Shown here piece after piece: positions 1 to 10,919 of a stretch of 64,000 bases of DNA (position 1 is its first letter; every line of letters starts with the position of its first letter). The position numbers and the translations under genes were made by a program. Source of the stretch: Metallyticus violacea (lineage: Eukaryota; Arthropoda; Insecta; Mantodea; Metallyticidae). Under the pieces are notes generated by a model. The model did not search any database. It was given only the letters and a program-made list of their open reading frames with translations, and was not told the DNA's origin. The stretch lies in contig CM060831.1 in assembly GCA_030762175.1 (NCBI GenBank), positions 74,340,001 to 74,404,000 on the forward strand, written 5' to 3'.

Positions 1-299
1 GAACTTTACTGGAAAAAAATGAACAGAACACAGGACGATACATGTAGATAATCCACAGCACGTATTATTACAATGTTCACGCATTCAAACTAAAACAAAA
101 CAAAAGTCCTACAAAAACTTAAAAAGTAAGTTTTAACACCATTCAAACATTGACACATTGACTTAAATTCTTATACAAATTCTACATCAAGCAAATAATC
201 AACGGTATCAAAACCTTTTACCTTTGCTATTATCTTCCCTTTTAACACTATTGAGAAAGAAAAGGGAAATTTTAAGTGGCCACCAGGTGGCACATATAT

Positions 300-850
300 T
301 TAAAAATAAAGGCCTATATAAATACCTTGAGCAGGAGTAATACAGCACGAGAAGAGATGATAGCACAAGAGCAGATAATAAGAATTAAAAAGAAGTAGAA
401 GAAAAAGTAAGAAGATCTGAACTCATACGAATACAAAGAGAATCACAAATCCAATTAATTAAACATAAATCAACAGGAACAGAATGGCACAGGAGAAGAT
501 GAAAATGAAGAAGAATGGAGGAATGGAGAGGAAGATGCACTAAACTTATAATACATGGAAAACTTTTGCACTACAACAGGAGGAAGAAAATGGGGAGGTA
601 AAAGCAGAGTTTTATCTATAAGAGATGAACATGAAAACTTAGGCAAAGTGCTAGAGGAATTTGGACGAGTATAGAAGAAGGAGAAGAGAAATAGAAGAGT
701 CAAAAACACACAGCAGGTAGAAGGAAACAGCGACGACGAAGTAGACAAAGAAGAAGAGATGGGTAGTAGAATTATATAAAAGTAGAGGGCAAGGAAGATG
801 CTGGGAGCAGCAGTTCAACCGTTCGGCTTCTAACGGAACATTTTTAGTTT
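300..850 (+). other. Purine-rich block with two TATA-like boxes
   Basis: The plus strand is unusually rich in A and G from about 340 to 780. A TATA-like string (TATATAAATA) lies at 315-324 and another (TATATAAA) at 773-780. This could be a promoter and leader region of an LTR element or an unannotated transcript. I find no convincing open frame on the plus strand. The long antisense frame (748-470) is Ser/Phe/Leu-rich simply because it is the complement of purine-rich DNA. Function unknown. Confidence 0.3.
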
Positions 851-2500
851 AGGTAAATACCAGCTATTGGTTATGTTTATTGGTTTCCAGTAAAGATGCA
901 ATTTTATTTAATTTGCTTTTTTTCTCAGTAGGATATGTTTAAAATTTTAAAATATCTTTTTATATTGTTTATATAATTATCGAACCAATCTGTAAAACAA
1001 TTACGTACTGTGGACAAAAGAAAATTTAATAAATTATAAAATTTAGAAATTCACATCCCAGTATAGATAACAAGGTGCCGAGACGGAGTATTACAGATTT
1101 TATTTTACTTTTATTTTTCGTACGAACAATATGTAAATGGTTCCACTAATTCATACATTTTAAAAATAAAAGTTGGTTTCATGCATAATGGCATCACAAT
1201 CAAAAGAAAGTTGTGTTAAATTTTTAATTACGCATATATAGGCAAAAAATGAGATTAGAAATTGGATATAATAACATTAGAGGAGACATTTATTAGAACG
1301 TTAATATTACGGAAATTGTTTAAGATAAACACAAGAATTACGAGAACTGGAAAGGAATTAGAAGTTAAAGAAACTCGCAGTAGGTGTCGCTACAAATCAA
1401 TACTCGGTTAGAAGTAATTATGACGATATCCCTAAATACCTTCTGAAGCTTAAACTGAAGGAAATAATCAGGCCATATGCTGCTTATGGATGTTTGCGTA
1501 CCAATACTCAGCTTCTACTTTGCAAATAATGAAAACGAAATCTGAAAACAGCTGCATCCGCTATATTTCCGAGTCTCACGTCCAATTATTTACTTTCACT
1601 TTGTGTCGATTTTAATCAACTTAATTAAACGCGATAAGAAGGAAAATCTACGATTACTAAAAATAAACATTCCCTTCTGAACGACTGTATGAGTTTTAAT
1701 TTTAACAGTAAAATTTGTTGTTAAACATTAGTACAATCATTTAATTTTATGTGAAATGAAAATTATTTCTCCTGCACTAACGGCTCAATTCTATGTACTG
1801 CTCAGCTAGAGGTCACCAAAAATTCACTATGAGCTCAGATATTGAATAGATATACTAAACGTTCAATAAAAAACAAAAAAGTTTATATTAACATGGCAAA
1901 AATGCAATTATGCATATTTCTTTTTTAATAAAACATACATATTACATTTTATATATAAATCTAAAAGAACCTTCAAGATTCCCATTTTAAAGTACTGATT
2001 GGAAGATAGAAAATGCATCCCATTTACGCATTTGCAAAATGTAGGAGAATATATGTTCACTTTCTGCCATAAAATAATCTCATTTTTCTACTTTCATCAG
2101 TGAAGATATACTAAATATTGTTATATCTCCAACGCCGAAGTAGAAATAGGGAAAACAGTTGCCTTATTATAGTTATGTAATTTAATATATAGATAAAGTA
2201 ATACTTTAGATTAGGAGACCATCCGTTCTCGACAGCTGTAGTTTTAGTTTTGAATTAAAGTTTTAGCTGTTAAATTATAGCTGGCTATCAGTTAGTTTTG
2301 TTTTGTTAACAGGGTTCCAGTTAGAGAACTGCTTTAATTTCAGGTTGCTTTGTTAATTTGTTTTATTAATTTGTATTTTTGTTAATATTTTTGTTTACTT
2401 ACTTACAGATATAATCTGTACAAATAATGTAAAAAACTGTAAGACAGAAGAAAATATATTGAAACTATAGAAACTGTAATATATGTCCTGGAATAAGTAT
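850..2500. other. A+T-rich noncoding stretch
   Basis: No recognisable gene or repeat family. The last 60 bases before the (ATT)n run, ending in a string that pairs CCTGG with a nearby CCAGG-type repeat, could be the 3' tail of an old retroposon, but this is not secure. Confidence 0.4.
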
Positions 2501-2526
2501 CTGGTTTCAGGACGGCATATTAAACA

Positions 2527-2527
<1 letters not shown>

Positions 2528-2560
<33 letters not shown>

Positions 2561-2561
2561 G
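2528..2561. repeat. (ATT)n microsatellite
   Basis: About eleven uninterrupted ATT units, read directly from the sequence. Confidence 0.95.
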
Positions 2562-2984
2562 TGTAATTTATTTGAAATGTGGAATCATGTGGAGTCACAA
2601 AATATATCTCCCTTTTATGAGATATAGTGGCGCAAAACCACGTTGTAGTTTCGGTCTGAATTTTATATATACTTCAAATTATGTGTAAGGTATGGATGTT
2701 TAGTCTGTTTACCCTAAGGTTGAGTAAACACGGAGTGAGCTGCAAAATTGAATAGAAGTACCGTATAACACACTCCATAAGGATACGAAGTAGTAAAACG
2801 AATTTGCTAACGTGTGTATTATAACAAATCTTGTAATTATGCAACATAAGATGTTTTATATTACCTGTGAACATTAATTAATATAAACATGTAAGATTTA
2901 TCGTTTGCCCAATGTAAATTACAAAATATTATAAATTAAAATAACATGGTAATAACACTTGAATTTTAAGTAAATAATGGCAGA

Positions 2985-3866
2985 TCTGCAGAAAGAAAGT
3001 TGAAAAGTTTCCGGCTTCGCTGCTGAAAACATCGCTCAAGTGGAACGAGAAATTATTGAACACCGGCGAGTCAAAGTTACAGAAATAGCAGCAAGGTTGG
3101 ACCTTTCTTAAACAACAATCCTTCGAATTATTCATGAACATTTAAACACGAATTAGGTTAGTGCAAGATTGGTACCTTGACTTCTTTCCTCAGTCAAAAG
3201 CAGAAACGAGTCATCTGTTTTTAGGCATTTTCGAGCTCTGCCTTGGCAAATAGAGAGAAGTTCTGCGAACCATTGTTACAGAAGATGAAACTATGGTCCT
3301 CTACTATGATCCCTTGTCCAAAAGAGGATCAATGGAGTGGCGTAATCCTGGCGAAGCACCACCTCTAAAGGTCAAGGTCACTCAGTCAACCAAGAAGATC
3401 AGGGTCACAATCTTTTGCGACTGTGAAGGAATACTCTTCATTGACTTCAAAAAGAAGAACGCCACAGTAAATGGGGAGTACTATGTTGGTCTACTGCACA
3501 GACTACGTGCTCCAATGAAAGAGAAAGGGGGCGAGGAAAGCTGAGTGGTGGTGTGCGGCCGCACCACGACAACGCGCCTATGCACACAGCTGTTGTTGAT
3601 AAGGTAGCTGTGAAGAAATTTGGCTCCAAGGAGATCCAACTTCGAGGTAGGAAATTTAACAGCGAAGAAAAAGTGATGGAAGCTATTTATGACCATTTTG
3701 CAGACAAGAGTTCAGACTATTTTGGGGGGGGGGGATTTAAATGTTAATTCAAAGATGTGAGAAGTGTATTGCAATAAATGGTATGTATATTGAAAAGTAA
3801 AATACAGTTTTTGTCTGTATTATACCTAGAAAATTGTTAGACCGGAAACTTATGGACCTACCTTTG
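2985..3866 (+). pseudogene. Decayed mariner transposase, internally deleted
   Basis: Remains of a mariner-family (Tc1/mariner, DD34D) DNA transposon. The plus strand encodes recognisable transposase blocks in several frames. These are the second helix-turn-helix part (ATEIAARL-like, near 3075-3110), the first catalytic segment (VTEDETMVLYYDPLSKR, about 3270-3315), then EGILFIDF and NGEYYVGLL, and the HDNAPMHTA block at about 3575-3600 that holds the second Asp. The segment that should carry PPxSPDxxPSD and the third Asp is missing: KEIQ runs straight into LRGRKF. The right terminal inverted repeat ends at 3866, followed by TA at 3867-3868. A left TIR remnant (AAGTTTCCGGC at 3005-3015) lies just upstream of homology that starts only at about 3021, so the N-terminal third is deleted. 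It is related to the copy at 43646-45227 and is certainly non-functional. Confidence 0.85.
3724..3734. repeat. Poly-G tract
   Basis: Eleven G in a row inside the dead mariner coding region; it breaks the reading frame. Confidence 0.95.
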
Positions 3867-3869
3867 TAC

Positions 3870-6800
3870 ACTTGGAACACTTTTATCAACAAAACTAAAT
3901 CTGAAACTGAATAATCAGCTTCCGAAGGCTAAAATCAGGCCAAAAATGGGATGTCGGTGGAAGAAGATTAAGGTACTGGTTTCCTAAACGACCTAGCTAT
4001 ATGTATATACATATAGTGGTTTGCCCCAACAATACAAGTATTCACAAACTTATCAACGTTTCCTTATCGTCTATGAGTTATCATTATTCCCCTCTATTTT
4101 GCGACACATACTTTTGCAGTAACACCGTTCAGATCTCAGTATTTTAAAACTGAAAATGTAACACGTCGTCTTCGACCCCATTCCTTCTCCCATGACTGGA
4201 AGCGGTGCAGAGATACCTAATGGATTATGTTGTTAATAAATCAAAGCATCGACATCACTAAATTGGAAATGCATGGTTTGTGCCCCAAACCATAGAAATG
4301 CACTAAACTGGAAGAATGTGCAACACCAAATCAAATTCGCTATTGCAGTTCACTGGGAAATGATAAATGTAGCTATGTATAGACCTGCAGACCACGTAAA
4401 TTTGCGGTAGATGTAATTCGGCGACTCCATGCTGTATTACCAATCACAACGTGTCATTCTTTTCTCGTAGCTTCTCTTTACCAAAATGTCGGCCAACAAA
4501 AACCAGACGCTCAGTATATTCCAATATCATCACCATATCTACAGAATTTGTGTTTCATGTCCCTTTCACTGCCTACTAGCTCTTCTACAGTTCATGGATA
4601 AAATTCGACATTTACACCACGTGCCTAAAGATGACCTTTAGTCTTTAGTGGTATTTCCAATTTTATTTTTCAATAGAAGTAAAGTGTCAGAGATTCTAAA
4701 ATATTTGCTCACTTTAGATAACCTTTACTATTGACCTGTTTTCATTAAATTACACCTATATTTCTCCTGTTATATTATATAAGAGTATAAGGATTTCGAA
4801 ACAGCAAACATTACATTGTTAAATTCAGTTTTACAAATATTGCTCAAAATAACACCCACCCTTAGCTAAGTAATACTTACAAAGGTTTGACGCACTTTTT
4901 GAAAGAGTCTTCATTTATACCATTGCATTTTTTCTGTGTATTTATTTAAATATTTCACAGGCTACTTGTGTCTTACAATAAACTTCATTAGTATTTCTTC
5001 ATAAGGAAATGTCTGTAGGAAAGTGCAGGTCATTCAACAAACAATACCTCGTCCACCTATCCACTCAGTAACAGAAAGGAAGTTTTCCCAGCTTTGGTAG
5101 GGTAATGTGGAAGAGAACCATTTCATTGCCAAATGAAGCGAATGCTTTCAAAATCAGAATGGGAGCATTCTGTTATCCAATGTTCTTATGTGAAAGGTCT
5201 TCGAAAAAATATAGGCCAGTTGTTCCAAATTCCCAATATCACGCATTTTCAACTTTTCTTGTATTGATTGATAAGGGTTAACACAAAACACAATTGTTAT
5301 GATTGACCCGTTTATTTTAAAATTTTATTCATCTATTCGTGCAATAAGTTTCAAAAAGTAAGGGGTATTTCATTACGAATAAACCACCAGCAAACTCTGT
5401 TAGGTCTGAATATCATTCGGTCAAATTATTTTTGAATTTTGATTTATTAAAGAATTCAGTTTTAACTCCCTAAAAACGCTCGTTCAAGTGATTCTATCTG
5501 TACCAAATTCCACTGAAGCCCTTTTTATCCATTTGTGTATATTAACAGATAATGCTTGAGCTTTTTTCTGGATAATTTCATTAGTTTAGGATTCACTCTG
5601 GTCGAAATAAGTCTGTTAATTAGCTTGTTCCTAAAACTTTCGTTCAAAATTCAAGTGTATTGCCTGGTTAATGGACATTTCTTAAAAATGTTTTCCAATT
5701 AAATGCTATTAATCATAAAGAAAATTCCTAAGAAAAAATATAAACATTAGTTTTAACCTACAACAAATGTTTTATACAATAAATAAAACAACAATTAACA
5801 TTATTGGCAATATTGTTGGAGCATTTCGGTTAACGGGCTTTTGGAACTCCCTGTGAACATTAACCACGAATCCTGATTTAAACCCCTGCACCAATATATT
5901 AACTGTATGTGCAAGAGTTTCATTTATGTTGCTGTATTGGGAACCTCAATATTAAGTTGTTAAAAATACTTAAGATACTGAAGAATAAATACAAATCTTT
6001 ACCGAGCAACTTGGCTTTAAGACTTTTATTACGTAGTTCTGGACCAACCTATGATTTTGTTTCGTGCTTTCCTTAGATGCGAAAGCAAATGCTACATATT
6101 TTAATATTTTATTATTACTAACTCTCAAATAAGTAATTAATATTAGAGAAAGCCTAATGGGCAACTAAACCATATATCAACTAATTTTCCAAAATAGATT
6201 ACAAATACATTACAAATGCAAATAAATTACAAAATAGATTACTAGTTTTTTACAACCAATAGCCAGGAAATTAAACAAATGCAACCAAAGTGAAAATAAA
6301 TGGATTTGTAAAGTCTTATATGCTGTATTAATGAACCATATCAGAATATCCTTTGTGGGAAACCAGAATAGATATGGTGTATTAAATGTTACATTAAAGT
6401 TTATAAGAATAAGATGGTGTCAAATAAAAAGTACTAAAGCAAGAAAGGAAGATCAGGTGATTTTGAACTTTCAAGCCTTTCATATATACATTCTGCAGTG
6501 GATTGGGTTATTTGGACGGATGAGAATATTTTAATATCCCTCTATGTTTGCGTCTACGCTCCAATTCTGAACACTTCCAGGAGGAAAGGATGAGACGAGG
6601 GAGACACCGGGAGACCAGGGTCTACAACGGTCACTGCGAGTAAACAGAGTTCATATTATGTTTCCAGATAGAACACCCCGACGTCGGTGGAGGCCCCCCC
6701 CCCTTACGAGTTCGAGCCCCTTAGTAGGTCAGTTTTCATATTAGACTTAGGGGCAGAAATCTTTCCATAGGCAAAACATCACATAGACCTAGCTTACTTG

Positions 6801-7260
6801 ATTCTGTAACAGAACCAAAGGAATGAAATGGCAGAGCAGAAAATTCGTTAAAAATAGTAAAGTAGATATATATTTATTGTTATAAAACTCTATATACATT
6901 ACAAATATATTTAATGCATGAGTCGTAGACTCTATATGTTAATTATGACCCACAATTAAAAAGAGGAAGAAATAACAATATAAATAAAACAATATTAATA
7001 ATAAATAAATGAATATTAAAATGGAAAGAAATATATTTATAGATATATGAAAGGAAACATACTGCATTATTTATAATTTTAAAGGTATTGTGCTCTAACC
7101 AGAAAATAAATTGCTTCTAGCTAAAAAAAATCCCATATTCAACCAAATCAGTGTGGTTCTCAGGACCCAGCATGCCAAGGAAACGTTTCTCCTATCCATC
7201 CCATAAAATATAATTATTATGTATATTTTTGCAGCCATATCATCATACGTTGGCATTTAA
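3870..7260. other. A+T-rich noncoding stretch
   Basis: No coding or repeat family recognised over about 3.4 kb. The one distinctive local feature is a ten-base poly-C at 6694-6703 inside a more GC-rich patch (about 6590-6760). Short open frames here have no recognisable motifs. Confidence 0.4.
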
Positions 7261-7286
7261 TTATTTAATATATGTGTGTGTGTGTT

Positions 7287-7575
7287 GGTCCTGATGGTGT
7301 AGGGGTTACCTTACTTGCCTCCTATATCCAAAATCGCGGGTTCGAGCCCGGTCAGGACCAACGGATTTTTTCGGGCGAAAAAATCGTAAGTATGGCTTCC
7401 TTCGGAAGGGAAGTAAAGCCGTGGGTCCCGTGTCGTACATTTACGACACGATAAAGAACCTCAACCCTGAAAGAGAAGCCTCTGAGCAAAAATTTTCGGC
7501 CGTTTCACGCCCTGAGTTGAATGGGACGCTGATGACCTGAGGTTTTAAAGAGCGTCCATAAATAAATCAATAAAA

Positions 7576-7576
<1 letters not shown>
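7287..7576 (+). mobile_element. tRNA-derived SINE, family 1, copy A
   Basis: Near-complete copy. The tRNA-like head begins GGTCCTG and is matched by CAGGACC at its 3' side, forming an acceptor-stem-like pair. It carries an A-box-like TGTAGGGGTTACC and a B-box GGGTTCGAGCCC. The body holds the family signature (TTTTTTCGGGCG, CTTCCTTCGGAAGGGAAG, GTACATTTACG) and the tail ends AGAGCGTCCATAAATAAAT. GT repeats lie on both sides, so it appears to have landed in a (GT)n run. The open frame at 7272-7454 is SINE sequence, not a gene. Confidence 0.9.

Positions 7577-7577
<1 letters not shown>

Positions 7578-7611
<34 letters not shown>
7578..7611. repeat. (GT)n microsatellite
   Basis: Seventeen GT units immediately after SINE copy A. 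A shorter GT run (about 7272-7285) sits just before the SINE. Confidence 0.95.
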
Positions 7612-7614
<3 letters not shown>

Positions 7615-7839
7615 ATGTTGTAATTACAATGTAAACAGAAACTTCTTTTAGTGTGTTTCCGTTTGTAGATGGTGGGCTTGTCAACAGACTTATAAAAACT
7701 TTTCAAGATTTTATAACGGTCACGCGTGGCCTCATTCACAAGTTTAAAAAGACGAGCCTTAATTTGCAGGAAAACAACTTAAGTGAAGGGAATTTAAACG
7801 GTCCAGGGGAAAGGCGATGACTATAGTGAAAGAAGCATG

Positions 7840-8520
7840 CGATGAATAAACTTGAATCGGCCAATGAAAAAAGTGTACTTGAACTTTTAAAGAAAGGCAC
7901 GAGGATACGCGTCTTTTCCGGAGTCTCCTAGCCAACGAACTTTAAGTTGAATTTGATATATAAGGAGGCGGTCACCCCGCTAAGGTAATCAGGGAGACCA
8001 TTTCATAACAGTCCAAGTAATTCTCAGCTTCGTCTCATTTAGTTAAGCAGAAAATTTGTTCAGAGAAGCTGTTCGAGAAGTTGCAATCAGTTATCACTCA
8101 TCTTGTTGGAGCAGCCTCAATTTACGCAGTCATAGGCAACCAGTTCTACGCAAGCGGTACTTAAGCCGTGGTCAAGCCAGGCACTTAGCGTTCAGTTGTA
8201 CGCATTTGGTCGACTTACTTAGTTCAGTTCACTTCAGTGCGACTCAGTTAAGCAGTTCTCAGTATTGGTCTGAAAGTTTCATACGCAGCAACTAAATTTG
8301 TAATCAAAATAGTCCAAACAATCAAACGCGAAAACACCAAAGGCGTAATAACATTGGGACATGATAAACTATGTAAATATATTATTTCGCATCGAGTCTC
8401 ATTTACATCCCCAAATTTCCCTCCCGGTTCTGTTGAGATCCACTCAACGAAATAACAAAATCACACAGAGAAATTGTTGCTGCTGAAGCGTCGGCAACAA
8501 TACCGAGGTAGCTAATAATC
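7840..8520 (+). mobile_element. Putative LTR-like segment, copy 1
   Basis: This region shares spaced blocks with 12790-13400. Shared blocks include a CAGTT/ACGCAG-rich middle, AGCTAA(G/A)TTTGTA-type text, an AAAACACCA(G/A)AGG block, a (C)TGTTGAG block, and a GGCAACAAnACCG end. A TATA box (TATATAA) at 7957-7963 lies about 30 bases before a candidate start region, as in an LTR promoter. No gag or pol frame adjoins it, so if it is an LTR it is solo. Boundaries are approximate, and it could instead be another kind of dispersed repeat. Confidence 0.35.
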
Positions 8521-8639
8521 AAAACAGAAACCACTTCACAATTTGTCTCATACACGTGGAGCTCTCTTGAACAAAACTACCTTCAAACCACTCCACATGT
8601 CAATCAAACTCTAATTGCCTTAAAAGAGTTTTCTGGGAA

Positions 8640-8815
8640 CTATGCTTTTCTCAGATGTTCCCGGTGGGTACATTCGGCCAGAATGTGTACCCATTCCTCA
8701 TCCCCTCCATAAAATGGGCACATTTTCTTACCGGATCTATCCGTTATTTTTCGAGCTTTCCAACTTCCCAGTATAAGCCAGGTCATGCTCATCTCGTCTT
8801 TCTTCCCAGATCAAG
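8640..8815 (-). pseudogene. LINE reverse transcriptase C-terminal remnant
   Basis: Read on the minus strand, the segment gives a frame with WKARKITDRSGKKMCPFYGG followed by DEEWVHILAECTHREHLRKA. This resembles the cysteine-histidine block (CPxCGGxxExxxHxLxEC) at the C-terminus of jockey/R1-type non-LTR reverse transcriptases. It has the first Cys, the His and the last Cys, but Tyr in place of the second Cys. The frame stops soon after. It is a short, dead 3' fragment, identified by motif only. Confidence 0.5.
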
Positions 8816-8999
8816 CATATTTATCCTAGGTTAGTTTAATTTCATTAGATCGGCTCAAAGAGACTTTCGTGTTACATTCTGCCTAGATTTCCTGCCTGTT
8901 GATACCCTCTAGCCTTGTTATAACATTTTTCAATATATTTTTATAATTTTCATCTCTATTAGCTATATTGAACCAAGGCCAATTCATCTGAGCCTCCAA

Positions 9000-9135
9000 C
9001 ATTAGCATAAGCAACCGAGGAAAACATGTAAAAATCCCAAGGGCAGGATGGCTGGCCCCAAAGGATTTGAATCTGGAACTTCTAGGATGCGAGCCCCAGG
9101 CGTAAACGCCTGAGTCATCCCATAGGGACTTATTG
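9000..9135 (-). mobile_element. tRNA-derived SINE, family 2, degenerate copy
   Basis: On the minus strand there is an A-box-like TGACTCAGGCGTTTACG and, about 35 bases on, a B-box-like AGATTCAAATCC. A TTTTTACATGTTTTCC stretch follows, similar to the body of the copy at 62307-62501. Old and partial. The two long minus-strand frames across it are not genes. Confidence 0.5.
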
Positions 9136-9431
9136 ATGTATAATTGGATAATGGAGGATAGCTCACAGTTCTTATATGGCACAAATGAAGTGTGTGTGGT
9201 GTGTCTATGTTTGGATTGCAATAGCATAGCAAACTGATCAAAGAAAGCAAAGACAGATTGCTAAATATAAAAAACCAATAGAATCATATCAATTTTGGTC
9301 TTTGTTATTAAAAATGTGCTATTTTAAATTGCTATGGTCTACAAAAAGATATTGTTTTTATGTCACTGATTTGTGAACAATTCAAAGTGAGTGTTAGAGG
9401 AGAACATGTCTTAAACAATATATATATATCT

Positions 9432-9561
9432 AAATTAACACTAATAATAAAAGTAGATAAAGATAAAACACAGAGAAAGAGTCACACTTGAAACTGCAGT
9501 TTCAAGTGTGACTCTTTCTCTGTGTTTTATCTTTATCTACTTTTATTATTAGTGTTAATTT
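9432..9561. repeat. Perfect 130-bp palindrome with no spacer
   Basis: Two 65-base arms are exact reverse complements with no spacer. The centre lies between 9496 and 9497, inside CTGCAG. I checked every base pair from 9432/9561 inward; the next outer pair (T9431, G9562) does not match. It could be extruded as a cruciform, be a young fold-back event, or be an assembly or amplification artefact. Confidence 0.95.
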
Positions 9562-9599
9562 GTTACATTGTTAATAGTGTTCCTTTATTTTTATGTTTC

Positions 9600-9601
<2 letters not shown>

Positions 9602-9633
<32 letters not shown>
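9602..9633. repeat. (AT)n microsatellite
   Basis: About sixteen AT units, 40 bases downstream of the perfect palindrome. Confidence 0.9.
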
Positions 9634-9639
<6 letters not shown>

Positions 9640-9830
9640 ATATAAAAATTATAAAATTTAAAATAATCCTTGGAAGCATGTTGCTGAAATAACAAGAACT
9701 AGAGATACATATATTGGTAACAAAAACTTAAATAGTCACACAAATTCCGCTACATTTTAAAACGCTTCTTCAAAGGCAGAAAACAAGTGATGGTGGTAAA
9801 AATAAATATTAAATCTCGAAGGTAGCTCGT

Positions 9831-10124
9831 CGATCCTGGTGGTCTAGTGGTTACCATACTTGCCTCCTAAACCCAAGATCGCGGGTTTGATCCCGGCCTG
9901 GACCGATGAATTTTTTCGGGCGTAAAAATCCTAAGTATGGCTTCCTTCGGAAGGGAAGTTAAGCCGTGGTCCCGTGTTGTACATTTACGGCACGATAAAG
10001 AACCTCAAGCCTGAAAAAAGAGGACTCTAGGCAAAATTTGTCGGCCGTTTCACGACCCGAATTGAATGAGACGCTGATGACCTCAGAAGTTGAAGAGCGT
10101 CCGTAAGTAAACCAAAAAAAAAAA
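9831..10124 (+). mobile_element. tRNA-derived SINE, family 1, copy B
   Basis: Near-full-length copy with A-box TCTAGTGGTTACC, B-box GGGTTTGATCCC, the family body and a poly-A end (10112-10124). An ORF on the minus strand across it is a by-product. Confidence 0.92.
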
Positions 10125-10232
10125 TCAAAGGCAACTAAATGCATGAAAACAAATGAAACAACAACTTTAGTGACTATTTCAGTGTTTTATCTATTGCTAT
10201 TTCTACTTCTATAGTTATTCTTGTTATATATA

Positions 10233-10911
10233 CTGGGTGCTTAAAACAATGTGCAGAAAATTGTAGAGCAGAAAGGCAGTACCAAACTAAGCCAATTTTG
10301 AGAATAGGAACAAGGGTCGCAGAAGCTTTTTCACTGCGCTGTATGCGTCAACGTAACATCCGTCATGTTAGAAATTTCAGATTGTGAAACTTATGGCGTG
10401 CCAGATGTAAACAAAACGCACTCTTGTACAGTACTAGTCACTATCGCTAGGTGTGCGTGATGTTCAATGGAGCATTTGGATTTTGAAACTTACTGGATGT
10501 ACTGTAGTATGGAATACTGTTCATTTTGAAATTAGGCGTAACTTACGTTTCTAACATGACGGTGTTCCTGCACATTTTTCACTTGCAGCTCGAAATCACC
10601 TAAACAGAACATTTGGTGACAGATGCATCGGGCGCGGTAGACCAAAGCGGTGGCCTTCACGGTACATCAATTAAGTACGCGCAAGTAACATTTAGTTTCT
10701 CATTGTACCAGTACTCATTAATTGAGACAGTATATGCATTTCATTTTGACTGTCAAAAGAAGCTGTTTCATAAGGTCAGCTTTCATTTATGACCATACGC
10801 GCTCCTGTTATTATACTGCATTTGCTACCCGATGCTCCTAACCTCAAAATGCTTAGTTTGGTTCTATCTTTCCACTGTACAATTTTCTGCACATTTTTTT
10901 CCCACATCCTG
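10233..10911 (+). mobile_element. Non-autonomous Tc1/mariner-superfamily element with long TIRs
   Basis: The first about 70 bases reappear in inverted form at the right end; the shared core is AATGTGCAGAAAATTGTA, then ACCAAACTAAG. Flanking TA dinucleotides at 10231-10232 and 10912-10913 fit TA target duplication. Inside, 10555-10665 on the plus strand encodes HDGVPAHFSLAARNHL and RCIGRGRPKRWPS. This matches the second-Asp segment of insect IS630-like transposases (QDGAPxHF...WIGRGGPxxWPxRSPD). The rest of the transposase is gone, so it is a deleted derivative about 680 bp long. Confidence 0.7.
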
Positions 10912-10919
10912 TATATTCT

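Noticed and set aside
470..748. 92-codon Ser/Phe/Leu-rich minus-strand frame
   Set aside because: It is the complement of a purine-rich block, of low complexity, with no motif.
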